Source of the DNA: Methanotrichaceae archaeon
Lineage (GTDB): Archaea > Halobacteriota > Methanosarcinia > Methanotrichales > Methanotrichaceae
Assembly: GCA_013178225.1 (NCBI GenBank)
Contig: JABLXE010000003.1
Coordinates: 348,693-412,692, forward strand
DNA: 64,000 nt
Direction: 5' to 3'
The stretch's first letter is position 1. The number at the start of each line of letters is the position of its first letter. The notes under the pieces were generated by a model. It did not search any database. It was not told the DNA's origin and saw nothing but the letters and a program-made list of their open reading frames with translations. The translations under genes and the position numbers were made by a program. Positions 41,926-50,899 of the stretch are shown one piece after another.

Positions 41926-43815
41926 TCACCTCGCAGCGTCCTTTTGGCGTCTCTTGCTGGTCTTCAGTATTCTCTTGCAGGCGTCCATGGCGCGGCGGCA
42001 TTTGTCGGCTTGATCCCGGACCAGAGAAGCCTGCTGCTCGCTCTCAGATGCCAGTCTCGCCGCCTCTGAGTAGGCTTTGAAAGCCTTTTTGTAGGTCTTT
42101 AATGCCATCTTGCAGTTATCTAGCCGGTCCTCTGCCTCCGACAGGGCCAGATACGCATAGCCCAGATCTCTCAGTATGCCGGCGTGTTCAGTTGGAGATA
42201 CCGCCTGTGCATAATATTCCAGGGCAGACCGGTAGGCTGTGATGGCCCTCCTGCAGTTTTCGGCCCGGTCTTCGACCTCGCCCAAAGTCAGATAGGTGTA
42301 TCCAAGGTTCCTCTGGCAATCTGCCGATTCTTCGGGGCTGCCCTGAGAATAGATACGCAGAGCCTCCTTGCAGGCCGCAATGGCCAGTTTGCAGTTGCCT
42401 GACCGGTCTTTCACTTCTGCAAGGGCGGTAAGCGCCGCCCAGAGCAGCAACTGGGTCTCAGCATAATCCTGAGGATAGCATTCTGGCTCGAAGACCGATA
42501 GAGCCTCATGACAGGATTCGATAGCATTTGTGCAGTCTTCGGCCTTGGCCTCCACAGTATCCTCAACATCGGCCAGCATGCTGTAAGCTATGGCCTGATC
42601 TCGCTGACAGGAAGCATATTTTAGGGGCTGATCTTTGCCGTAGACTCTGAGCCTCTCCCGGCAGGTCTCTATGGCCCGCAGACAATTTTCCACCCGGTAC
42701 TCCATATCCGCGAGGGCAATGTAGGCCAGCCATAAAATCCCCTGCGTCTCTGCATAATCCATGGGATACTGTTCGATAGTATAGACCGCCAGAGCTGCCC
42801 GGGCGGCCCGGATGGACTTATAGCAGCATTCCTGGCGGTCATGAGGTTTGGCCATGGAGAGATACGCATTTGCCAGATTGACCTGGGTCGCCGCAAACGG
42901 TCTCGGGTGCCGGTCTAAAGAATAGATCTCCAGAGCCTTGTGATAGGCCTCTATGGCATGCTCGCAGTTTTGTCCGCCATCCTCTGCCTCAGCCAATGAA
43001 AGATGGGCATTTCCTAAGTTATTCATGGTGGCAGCATAGGCCATGGGATATTCTTCCCGGGTCCTCACCAATAAGGCCTCATGACAGTATTGGATGGCAA
43101 GCCTGCAGTTCTCGGCTCTGGCCTCATGCTCAGAGAGCGTGATCAACGCAATCGCCAGGTTGTTCGTGGCTGACGCGTATTGCTCGGGATACAGTTCCCT
43201 GGCATATACCTGAAGGGCCTCTTGGAAGGAAGAGATGGCCTGCCTGCAGTTATCTGCCGGGTTTTCCGTATCTGCCAGGACCAGGTAGGCTGTTCCCAGG
43301 TTCATGAGGCATTCTGAACGCAGCAAAGGCTCTCTTGTAGAATAAAATTCCAGGGCTTCACGGCAGGCATCTACGGCTTTTCGGGAAGCTGCCCCTTCCT
43401 GCTCCAGTTCGGCCAGCTTCCGGAACGCCAAGCCAAGCTCTTTTTGGATTGATGCATATTCTGACGGGTACGCATCCCTGGCATAGAACCGTAATGCCTC
43501 CACCCATGCGGCTATGGCCTTGTTGATACTGTCCAGCCTCTGTTCGTGATCGGCCAGCTTTGAGTAGACATAGCCGAGGTTTAATAGAACTCGGGCCCGC
43601 TGAGACGAAAAATGCTGCCAGGAATAGGCCGGAAGGGCGCTTTCATAGGCAGCAATGGCCCGCGAATAGCAATCTTTTGGGTCCTTTTCTTCTGCCACCT
43701 GCTGATACGCATCTCCCAACTTTCGAAGTATATTGCTTCTAAGAGCCGAATCCATCTCGAAAGAGAGCATCTTCTCGTAGATGCCAATTGCCCGTTCGTG
43801 CTCTTTAAAGCTCAT
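41926..43815 (-). CDS. Long tetratricopeptide-repeat protein
   Basis: 629 residues made of about 12 tandem helical repeats of 46-49 residues, longer than a standard TPR (34). The consensus is C-R-x-A-I-x-x-x-x-E-A-L-x-V-Y...YPxxYAxTxxNLxxAYxxLAExExRxEN. It resembles TPR proteins used as large scaffolds. No signal peptide. It is translated just ahead of the DUF6125-like gene. The repeat phase and Tyr-Ala pattern are very regular, which suggests recent tandem duplication. Partner unknown. Confidence 0.75.
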   Translation of the reverse strand: MSFKEHERAIGIYEKMLSFEMDSALRSNILRKLGDAYQQVAEEKDPKDCYSRAIAAYESALPAYSWQHFSSQRARVLLNLGYVYSKLADHEQRLDSINKAIAAWVEALRFYARDAYPSEYASIQKELGLAFRKLAELEQEGAASRKAVDACREALEFYSTREPLLRSECLMNLGTAYLVLADTENPADNCRQAISSFQEALQVYARELYPEQYASATNNLAIALITLSEHEARAENCRLAIQYCHEALLVRTREEYPMAYAATMNNLGNAHLSLAEAEDGGQNCEHAIEAYHKALEIYSLDRHPRPFAATQVNLANAYLSMAKPHDRQECCYKSIRAARAALAVYTIEQYPMDYAETQGILWLAYIALADMEYRVENCLRAIETCRERLRVYGKDQPLKYASCQRDQAIAYSMLADVEDTVEAKAEDCTNAIESCHEALSVFEPECYPQDYAETQLLLWAALTALAEVKDRSGNCKLAIAACKEALRIYSQGSPEESADCQRNLGYTYLTLGEVEDRAENCRRAITAYRSALEYYAQAVSPTEHAGILRDLGYAYLALSEAEDRLDNCKMALKTYKKAFKAYSEAARLASESEQQASLVRDQADKCRRAMDACKRILKTSKRRQKDAAR

Positions 43816-44019
43816 CTGCTGATGCCCCTTGCTGAAGCGACCTTGGCCTCGAATGATATAAAGACTTAACCGGGGACCTGGGCTAAATCCTCGAGAGAAG
43901 CGCTCTCTATATTATCAGTCGCATCCCTCATCCTCAGTCCAAATTAGCGCAAAAGATTGTTAACGAAGCAGATTTACGCTTTCGTCAACTGCACTGCAAT
44001 ACTAATTCGAATGAAATAT

Positions 44020-44180
44020 GGCTCCTCGCTATTCAGTATGGGTGAACTTGAATCACATATTCTCTGCGTCTCTGTGCCTCTGTGGTGAAATCGTGATGCT
44101 AAGCCCTTACCGCAGAGACGAGAGAGGCACAGAGGGAAACTTTTCTGCAATACATTACCCACACAATTTAGCGAAGAGCC
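44020..44180. mobile_element. MITE copy 2 (161 bp) with 8-bp target duplication
   Basis: Same element as 27212-27372 but in the opposite orientation: the left end begins GGCTCCTCGCT and the right end, read on the other strand, GGCTCTTCGCT. The 8 bases on either side are identical (TGAAATAT, 44012-44019 and 44181-44188). Length 161 bp, the same as copy 1. It lies between the TPR gene and the repeat protein. Short open frames inside are artefacts of the repeat. Confidence 0.85.
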
Positions 44181-44327
44181 TGAAATATGGACTCCGGAAG
44201 AGCCGAGAAGATTTGCATCAATGCTCTAATGCCAGAAATAGTACCTAAATCAGAATCATCCGATCAACAGTTGATTCCGGTTCAACAAATCATAGCCGAT
44301 ATGAATATTATATAAAAGAGTATTGAA

Positions 44328-44348
44328 AGGCAAGATCGCTCTTGCCCT
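44328..44348 (-). terminator. Hairpin terminator of the repeat-protein gene
   Basis: GGCAAGA-tcgc-TCTTGCC (perfect 7-bp arms) begins 15 bases after the stop codon of the minus-strand repeat gene and is followed, in the direction of transcription, by a T-rich run. Consistent with an intrinsic terminator for a strongly expressed gene. Confidence 0.5.
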
Positions 44349-44362
44349 TCATATTTCAGGAT

Positions 44363-45280
44363 TTAGGCATTGGATATGATTGTGGTATCCTGCACGATGA
44401 AGCCGCCGGTCACGCAGTTGTCAGCGTTGGCCAGTCCGACGAACTGTTCGATCTCGTTGTTGCAGCCCATGCTGGCAGCGATCTCTTCAATGGACTGGGC
44501 CACGCCGCCCATGGTGACGCAGTTCCAGTATGATCCAAGGTAAGCGAACTGGTCGACGCAGTTCTGATCGCCGATTATGTCCTGCTCCTGGCAAATCAAC
44601 TGGTCCACTTCAGCACCGGTGAGGCAGTTTTCAATTACATTCTCAAAGGCAGTCTGTTCCCCATAGTTGCAGCATCCCATCTGGGCAGAATCCTGGGAAA
44701 TGGACTGCAGAGCCGCGGACAGAGTCAGGCAGTTATCGTTGAAATCCTGATCTGCGTACTGATCAGCCCAGTTGCCGCAGCCGGTCACGCATGCCTCAAG
44801 GTCGGACATCTGGAGGACATCGCTCATGGTCAAACAGTTGCAGTAGGCATCGACGTTCATATCCTGATCAATGGTATTGTAGTTTCCGATAGCATCAGCG
44901 GCCAGCAGGCTGAACTGAGTCAGGTTGCCATCAGTCAGGCAGTTGTATTCAGCATCCATCCAAATGTCCTGCCATTCTGTATTGCCGCAACCAGTGGCAT
45001 TGCCCACCATGAAGCCCATCTGGACAATGGATGTGGTCTCGGGATTGAATCCGGTCAGGGAATTGCAGGACAGGTCGAACTCCATCTCCTGATCGACCCA
45101 GTTGTCATTTCCTAGCACAAAAGACTCTACTCCAGTGATCTGGGCAATCGTAGCACCTGTGATGCAATTGCCCTCGGCGACATCGACAATTCCAACATCT
45201 ATGTAGTTATAGTTGCCAGTAGCAGCGGCTGCGGATACCAGCAGCACAAAGCCTACGGCTAAAGCCAAAAAGCTTTTCAT
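44363..45280 (-). CDS. Secreted protein of eight 35-residue Cys/Asn/Gln repeats without basic residues (amyloid/beta-solenoid candidate)
   Basis: 305 residues: a signal peptide (residues 1-20), then eight tandem repeats filling residues 22-305 (35, 40, 35, 35, 35, 35, 35, 34). Every repeat has Gly1 and Asn4; Gln8 in seven of eight; N-C-[LIV]-T at 17-20 (Ser for Cys in repeat 2), and Gln26 in all (shifted by a 5-residue insert in repeat 2). The mature protein has no Lys, Arg or His at all, a single Pro and 17 Cys. This resembles curlin-type G-x-x-N...Q ladders. It has a strong AAGGAGG site, a leader hairpin and a terminator. A sheath or surface amyloid role is inferred; no homologue is named. 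Confidence 0.85.
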   Translation of the reverse strand: MKSFLALAVGFVLLVSAAAATGNYNYIDVGIVDVAEGNCITGATIAQITGVESFVLGNDNWVDQEMEFDLSCNSLTGFNPETTSIVQMGFMVGNATGCGNTEWQDIWMDAEYNCLTDGNLTQFSLLAADAIGNYNTIDQDMNVDAYCNCLTMSDVLQMSDLEACVTGCGNWADQYADQDFNDNCLTLSAALQSISQDSAQMGCCNYGEQTAFENVIENCLTGAEVDQLICQEQDIIGDQNCVDQFAYLGSYWNCVTMGGVAQSIEEIAASMGCNNEIEQFVGLANADNCVTGGFIVQDTTIISNA

Positions 45281-45944
45281 GATTTTCCTCCTTTGCACTT
45301 AGTTATTTTCCGGGAGATTCTCCCCCCGAAAAATCCTACAAGATACTCACCTCCACGATCTTTAATAAAATTGAATGAAACTAAATTAAGATAGTTCCGT
45401 CAATACAAATATTTAGTAGCTTTTGATTGTATTGATAGTACTAATCATATACTCTTACATTCCAATACCTCGCAAGAGGTATCTTTAAATATGCACCGCT
45501 TGCCATATCCTATTTCTGCTGAAAATTGCGGTCATATCTTTTGGTTTAAATGTTTTTTTGAGATGGTTGAAAACGTCTACTTAGTAGACTCAATGGCAAG
45601 AGTGCCGAAGGGAACTCCCTCCACTGCGCTGCGGACCCACCCTTTGGCGCTGATGCCCAAGACGCAACAGCGAGGAGATCCTACCATACGCGGAGAATCT
45701 CTGAATATCTCTATTTTCTCCAAGAGATCCATCCGCCACTTGACAGCTTCAGTCAAACTGACTGCATCCGTCTACCTGACAACTTCCGCTATCTACACCT
45801 CTGCCGACATCGTTGGTCACTACAAGACCATGAGGGCAGAATATATTGAAAGAAGCCGGGGCTTGAACGGATTTGTCGCCCTCGGCCGCAGATGAAAGTG
45901 CTGGCTTCTCTTTCCCGCAAACTCTGCTGAAATTGATTGCAGCC
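45281..45944. other. Gene-less 660-bp stretch with leader hairpins
   Basis: I see no convincing gene. An open frame at 45491-45895 lacks any start signal or protein-like composition. Hairpins are present: one at 45305-45334 (ATTTTCCGGGAGA pairing with the CCCGAAAAAT side), inside the transcribed leader of the repeat-protein gene, and ATACCTC-gcaa-GAGGTAT at 45465-45482. AT-rich segments at 45360-45460 probably contain the repeat-gene promoter. Confidence 0.4.
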
Positions 45945-46217
45945 TCAGATCTCCGCCAGCTTATCGATTCCCATCTTTTTCACTTTGGGCTTCCAGATTT
46001 TTTCCGGCATCCAGGCGGGTGCCCCTGCGGGCTTGTCCACCTGCACCCTTTCTCCTGCAAAGATGTGAACCTTCTTGGTTCCACGCTCCCGCAGTTTAAT
46101 ATCCGTGTAGCCTCTATTAGCGGCCTTCAAGGCCGCCTGCCTGGGCGATGTTCCCGTAAAGATCCCGATCTCATTGCCCTCGATGTCCCGAAGGGCAAAA
46201 GTCTTCTTCTCTGCCGT
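45945..46217 (-). CDS. mc1: Chromosomal protein MC1, with a non-standard start codon
   Basis: MC1 is the DNA-bending chromosomal protein of Methanosarcinales. The sequence from FALRDIEGNEIGIFTG through PRQAALKAANRGYTDIKLRE, RGTKKVHIFAGERVQV and APAWMPEKIWKPKVKK is plainly MC1. The full-length protein is 90 residues only if translation starts at ACG (46217) or ATT (46220); there is no ATG, GTG or TTG between the upstream stop (46236) and the conserved N-terminus. GGAGG (46226-46230) lies 8 bases before the ACG. An in-frame TTG at 46130 would drop the conserved first 29 residues. Confidence 0.85.
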   Translation of the reverse strand, partial: TAEKKTFALRDIEGNEIGIFTGTSPRQAALKAANRGYTDIKLRERGTKKVHIFAGERVQVDKPAGAPAWMPEKIWKPKVKKMGIDKLAEI

Positions 46218-46434
46218 AATATTTCCCTCCTTATACTAAGATTGGATAGCCTAATTGAGCAGGTATGATATTAATTTAATCCAAATGTGGTCCTGGAAGA
46301 CGGCTGCACGCCTCAGATTCGGACGCAGCGGTCTAAGCCTAAAATTCCACTTCCAAAAAAGGGAGGGCTAGGAATTGAAAGCTCAAAGTCTTATTGAGCA
46401 TTCTAGCCTGGGCCCTGGCAGCGGGCCGCCAAAG

Positions 46435-47178
46435 TCATGCCAGATAGTCGTGCAGCACCCTTCCGTAAGGCAGGGTCAAATCTGCAATCACATGACGGCC
46501 TTCGATTGCCCTTCTTACCGGCAGGTCGGCTACGGGAGCGTTTACGTGAGGCACCAGATGAAGCCGGGCCGGGCCAGACCATGCGCCTTTTACGGATATG
46601 TCGCGCAGATTGTATGCCACCAGCTGGGCGATGGCCGCCTTTCCGTCCACACCGGGAATCAACTTGAGGTTCACCTGGGTCTTTCCCAGTGACGCTGCAA
46701 CAGCATCAAGCTCGCCGGAGAGATCCTGATGCTTGTATCCCATGGTGCCCAGGGCCACCTTCTGTCCGGCGTAAACCAGAGTACCGGTGAGAGTGTCTTC
46801 AACCACCTCCAGCCTGGGATGGCCAAACTTCTTGGGGAAACCCCAGACCTCACGCCCGGCCGATATGGGGGGCTCATCGTTCAGGTACATCTGCACGGTA
46901 AAGTTGACCTCCTGGTCATGGCATAGACAGGGGATAACACAGCCGCACTCGGCATAGCTGCCAAAGCCGCTGGCATCGGGCATAGAGATCCACTCGAAGT
47001 AGACCTGATCTCCCGGGGCAGGCTGCAGCGGCTCGGGCACGGCCTCTCTGATGGCCAGAGGATCGCTCTGATAGCGTATGATGAAATATTCGCGGTTGAT
47101 GAAGCGGTAGGGTCCGATTGGATAGCTCGGGCTAATGGGCGGCATTGAGGGCGTTTTCAAGATGCGATCCAGATCCAT
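46435..47178 (-). CDS. adc: Acetoacetate decarboxylase-family protein
   Basis: 247 residues of the ADC superfamily. The Schiff-base lysine is in REVWGFPKKFGHP (about residue 117), with FTVQMYLNDEPP upstream and the C-terminal LPVRRAIEGRHVIADLTLPYG. True ADC converts acetoacetate to acetone and CO2. In a methanogen the substrate may differ, as the superfamily includes aldolase-like relatives. ATG at 47178. Monocistronic, with a MITE just upstream. Confidence 0.88.
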   Translation of the reverse strand: MDLDRILKTPSMPPISPSYPIGPYRFINREYFIIRYQSDPLAIREAVPEPLQPAPGDQVYFEWISMPDASGFGSYAECGCVIPCLCHDQEVNFTVQMYLNDEPPISAGREVWGFPKKFGHPRLEVVEDTLTGTLVYAGQKVALGTMGYKHQDLSGELDAVAASLGKTQVNLKLIPGVDGKAAIAQLVAYNLRDISVKGAWSGPARLHLVPHVNAPVADLPVRRAIEGRHVIADLTLPYGRVLHDYLA

Positions 47179-47224
47179 ACATGATCACCTGACATTTCAG
47201 CAATCCTCATCAATATAAAAAATT

Positions 47225-47384
47225 GGCTCCTCGCTAAATTCTGTGGGCAAAGCGTTGCTGAAAAGTTTTCCTCTGTGCCTCAGTGCCTCTGTGGTGAGGT
47301 CTGAGAATCACGATTTCACCACAGAGGCGCAGAGGCACAGAGTAAATCCGGCCTAGGTGTACCCATTCAGAACAGCGAAGAACC
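47225..47384. mobile_element. MITE copy 3 (160 bp)
   Basis: Third copy, in the same orientation as copy 1, beginning GGCTCCTCGCT; the right end, read on the other strand, begins GGTTCTTCGCT. The flanking 8 bases are AAAAAATT (47217-47224) and TAAAAATT (47385-47392), 7 of 8 identical, so the duplication has decayed by one base. The interior has the same CTCTGTGCCTCAG/CACAGAGG symmetry. It sits between the divergent adc gene and the Tyr-rich protein. Confidence 0.8.
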
Positions 47385-47510
47385 TAAAAATTATTTGCTG
47401 GATCTGCTGTCCAGCCACCTGCGTCTCAATGGAGCCTAAAGCCTCTTCCCTGGCAGGGGGATACTTATTTACCCATAAAACCACAATAATTCACAGAGGT
47501 GTAACCCCCC

Positions 47511-48242
47511 ATGAAATGGACCGCACTGCTAATTGCATCGATCTTGCTGCTTACGATCGGCTCCTTCGCCCAGCCGATTCAGTACTCATCCGGCACCGCT
47601 GGCGGAGCGCCCACCCCGACTACGCCGCAAAGTCCGGATTCTCTGGGCCTGCAGCCGCCTTCCGCCGAGACATCTCGGGCCGCGCCCTCAATTCAGGAGA
47701 GATCTCAGGGGCTGATGATGGCTGACCAAACTGCCGCCTATTCGGCTGCACCCACAGCCTTCAAGGCCACGGCAACCAGCCCGACCTATACCAAGATGGT
47801 AGTTCCATCAGGAACCTATGCACCCAATAACCTCTATGTTTCTTACGCTCCACAGACGGTGGCAGCCTGCAATCTCTATGCCAACCTGCCCTTATGGATG
47901 CAGATCTCGCGCTCCGGAAGCATCTGGTTTTACGAGTGGTATCCAAACGGCATGCTTGACACCCAGTATGCCGGATTCGTAAGCTACCCCACCTGGTATA
48001 AGAGATGGTTCTTCGCCGACGTGCCGGGCTGGCATGTCCTGCAGTACTACTGCAACGGCTGGTCCAACTATGCCTACATCTACGTCTACGGCACAGGGCC
48101 CGGATACTGGGTAAATCCCACACCTAATCCAAAGCCGACGCCCTATCCCTATCCTTACCCCTATTACTCGGGGCAGGTGACCACCAGCTACCCGGGAACG
48201 GGACATACCTACTACAGCTTCAGCACCAGCATAGGATCGTAG
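47511..48242 (+). CDS. Secreted Tyr/Pro-rich protein
   Basis: 243 residues with a signal peptide (about 1-20). The N-terminal third is Pro/Thr/Ser/Ala-rich and probably disordered. The middle (about 100-190) is a globular-looking part rich in Tyr and Trp, with two Cys (AACNLYAN; YYCNGWSN). The C-terminus is a repeated Pro/Tyr segment (NPTPNPKPTPYPYPYPYY) then a Thr/Ser/Tyr tail. GAGGTG lies 8 bases before the ATG. No known domain; envelope-associated or secreted by composition. Confidence 0.65.
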   Translation: MKWTALLIASILLLTIGSFAQPIQYSSGTAGGAPTPTTPQSPDSLGLQPPSAETSRAAPSIQERSQGLMMADQTAAYSAAPTAFKATATSPTYTKMVVPSGTYAPNNLYVSYAPQTVAACNLYANLPLWMQISRSGSIWFYEWYPNGMLDTQYAGFVSYPTWYKRWFFADVPGWHVLQYYCNGWSNYAYIYVYGTGPGYWVNPTPNPKPTPYPYPYPYYSGQVTTSYPGTGHTYYSFSTSIGS

Positions 48243-48361
48243 ACCATCAGGCATAGACCAGGGCCTGAACTTCACTTTTTTAAACTCTCGACCAGGAGAG
48301 GGCGCGGGGGCCAAAACCGTAATTACCGGAGAGGTCGTCATCTCTCAAGGCTGGCTTAACC

Positions 48362-49228
48362 ATGCGGATTAAAGGAGACATTCACGCTTTAAAAATCCCC
48401 TTTCAGGTGCCAACGCCCGGAGGAGACCTGCCCAGATTCGTCTATGTTTTTCCAATCATCGGCCAGGAGATTTGCCTGGTAGATAGCGGCGTTCGCAGAT
48501 CGGAGAAGATCATCTTCGACTACCTGAAAGAGATGGGGATTGAGCCTACAGATCTATCCCTGCTAATCCTGACTCACTCCCACCCGGACCATATAGGAGC
48601 TGCAGCCGCCATAAAGAGGCAGACCGGCTGCAAGGTCTACGCCCACAAGGCCGAAAGGGCCTGGATCGAGGACGTCGATCTGCAAGCCAGGGAGCGGCCC
48701 GTTCCCGGATTTTTCCAGCTGGTGGAGGCCTCCGTGGCCGTTGATTCCATCCTCAATGATGATGACGTCGTGGATTTAAGAGGAGATCTCAGTCTGGAGG
48801 TGCTTCACACCCCCGGCCACTCGGCGGGTTCCATTTCGCTGTGGATGGAAAAGTACAGGACGCTCGTCTCGGCGGACGCGATCCCAATCGCCGGGGACCT
48901 GCCCATTTTTGAGGACATCCAGTCTTCAGTTAGATCTCTGCACAGGCTGAAAGCCCTCCAGAATATCGAAACCCTGCTGGCTTCGTGGGACGACCCGCGA
49001 GAGGGATTGAGAGCCGGTCAAAGAATCGAAGAGGGACTCGCGTATTTAGAGCGCATTCACAAAGCGGTGGGAAAGTCAGCCCAAGAGACTTCGCCCTCAG
49101 ATCCCATGAAGCTTTGCCGAAGGGTACTCAGAGAGCTGGGGATTCCGGAAGGATTGGCAAATCCCATAATCGCCAGGTCGTTTCAATCCTGTCTGCAGGC
49201 GGGAACTGCGCAGGATTTAATGATCTAG
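48362..49228 (+). CDS. Metallo-beta-lactamase-fold hydrolase
   Basis: 288 residues of the MBL superfamily. The metal site is LTHSHPDHIGAA (HxHxDH, about 60-70), later LEVLHTPGHSAGSISLW and SADAIP. The fold accounts for residues 1-220; the C-terminal 65 residues form a helical extension typical of glyoxalase II-like or hydrolase homologues. Substrate unknown; many members are thioesterases or lactonases. It is followed by a divergent-looking AT-rich gap and an MFS exporter gene. Confidence 0.88.
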   Translation: MRIKGDIHALKIPFQVPTPGGDLPRFVYVFPIIGQEICLVDSGVRRSEKIIFDYLKEMGIEPTDLSLLILTHSHPDHIGAAAAIKRQTGCKVYAHKAERAWIEDVDLQARERPVPGFFQLVEASVAVDSILNDDDVVDLRGDLSLEVLHTPGHSAGSISLWMEKYRTLVSADAIPIAGDLPIFEDIQSSVRSLHRLKALQNIETLLASWDDPREGLRAGQRIEEGLAYLERIHKAVGKSAQETSPSDPMKLCRRVLRELGIPEGLANPIIARSFQSCLQAGTAQDLMI

Positions 49229-49333
49229 ATTTGGGCGGCATCAATGCAAATATAAGACCAATTAAATTAACATCTTGAAATATCATCCTGCAAAGCAGAA
49301 ACTTAATGAGTTCATTTACACAATATTATTGTT

Positions 49334-50899
49334 ATGAGCTCACCGGAAAGAACTGGCAGCAATAAGCGCTGGATTTCCCTGCTATTTATATGCTTATCGC
49401 TGCTGGTAATCAGCCTAAACAACAATATCCTCAATGTGGCTCTGCCATCCATCGCCAAGGATCTGCATGCCAGCTCCAGCCAGCTGCAATGGATAATCGA
49501 TGCCTACATCCTCATATTTGCCGCATTGCTGCTGACCATGGGATCGGTGGGCGACAGGTACGGCCGGAAGAAGATATTGCTGACGGGACTTATCCTGTTT
49601 GCAGTGGGCTCCGCCTTGGCGGGGCTCTCCACCAGCACCGACCAGCTGATAGCCATGCGCGGCTTCATCGGGGTTGCCGGAGCCATGATCATGCCGGCTA
49701 CGCTTTCCATACTTACCGCCACATTTCCCGACAACCGCGAGCGCTCTCAGGCAATCGCCCTCTGGGCCGCCACCTTTGGCCTGGGGGTGGGAATAGGCCC
49801 GCTGGTGGGAGGATGGCTGCTGGTTCATTTCCCCTGGAACTCCATCTTCTACGCCAACCTGCCGGTAATCGCCGCTGCTCTGGCGGGAAGCGTGATCTAC
49901 ACCCAGGAATCCAAGGACGAGAGTGCTCCGCCCGCCGACCTGCCGGGAGTGGTGCTCTCCATCGTGGGCCTGTTACTCCTGCTCTTCGGCATCATTTCAG
50001 CGGGAGTGGTGGGCTGGACCAACTCCCCCGTTTTGCTGTCGTTGGCAGCCTCGGCCGTATTTCTGGCAGCATTCGTGCTATGGGAGACACGCACCAGGAA
50101 TCCCATGCTGCCCATGTACCTCTTCCGGAATCCGTCCTTTACCGGAGCCAATCTGGCCCTCACCCTGATCATGTTCAGCCTCTTCGGCGCGAGCTTCTTC
50201 CTCAGCCAGTACTTCCAGATCGTGCTCGGGTATAGCGCTCTTCAGGCCGGCCTGGCCATGCTGCCGCTGGCCTTGATAGTTATGGTCACCTCGGCCCTCT
50301 CGGCCAAGGTATCTCAGAGGATAGGAATCAAGCTCACGGTATCGGGCTCGCTCCTGGTGGTGTCAATCGGCCTGTCCTACCTGGCCATCGAGAGCACGCC
50401 TTACACCGTCTACTCGACACTGCTGCTGGGCATGGCGGCCATCGGGGTCGGCCTTGGAACCGCCACCGGCCCGGCCACCGATTCGGTGATGGGGGCGGTC
50501 CCCGTATCGAAAGCGGGCGTGGGCTCGGCCATGAACGACACCACCCGCGAGCTGGGCGGGGCCCTGGGCGTCGCCGTTTTGGGAAGCATCCTGAACACCA
50601 AGTTCCTGGCCGAACTTGACCAGCTGACTGTCCTGAACCTGCTTCCCCCAGAGGTCTACCAGACCATCAAGAGCGGCATCGAAGGGGCGCATCAGTTTGC
50701 GACCTACATCCCCTTCCCGGAGGTGCAGACCCGCTTCCTGAACTACGTGGACCAGGCCTTCATCGACGGCATGAAAAATGCGCTCCTCGTCGGAGCCGCG
50801 ATAATGATTCTGGCCGCGATCATCACCCACAAGTATCTGCCAGACCGGATCATCCGGCCGGCTGAGGATGGATCGATCCCCGAGTGGGATGAACCATGA
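49334..50899 (+). CDS. MFS drug transporter, DHA2 (EmrB/QacA) family
   Basis: 521 residues with about 14 transmembrane helices, typical of the DHA2 family. The motif-A loop GSVGDRYGRKKILLTG follows helix 2; motif C (AATFGLGVGIGPLVGGWLL) is in helix 5. It may extrude toxic compounds using the proton gradient. ATG at 49334; no clear ribosome-binding site. No regulator next to it. Highest similarity to bacterial homologues is likely, so it may have been acquired, but composition is not unusual. Confidence 0.92.
   Translation: MSSPERTGSNKRWISLLFICLSLLVISLNNNILNVALPSIAKDLHASSSQLQWIIDAYILIFAALLLTMGSVGDRYGRKKILLTGLILFAVGSALAGLSTSTDQLIAMRGFIGVAGAMIMPATLSILTATFPDNRERSQAIALWAATFGLGVGIGPLVGGWLLVHFPWNSIFYANLPVIAAALAGSVIYTQESKDESAPPADLPGVVLSIVGLLLLLFGIISAGVVGWTNSPVLLSLAASAVFLAAFVLWETRTRNPMLPMYLFRNPSFTGANLALTLIMFSLFGASFFLSQYFQIVLGYSALQAGLAMLPLALIVMVTSALSAKVSQRIGIKLTVSGSLLVVSIGLSYLAIESTPYTVYSTLLLGMAAIGVGLGTATGPATDSVMGAVPVSKAGVGSAMNDTTRELGGALGVAVLGSILNTKFLAELDQLTVLNLLPPEVYQTIKSGIEGAHQFATYIPFPEVQTRFLNYVDQAFIDGMKNALLVGAAIMILAAIITHKYLPDRIIRPAEDGSIPEWDEP

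Noticed and set aside
45491..45895. A 134-codon open frame upstream of the repeat-protein gene
   Set aside because: No ribosome-binding site, no recognisable domain, composition of translated non-coding DNA.
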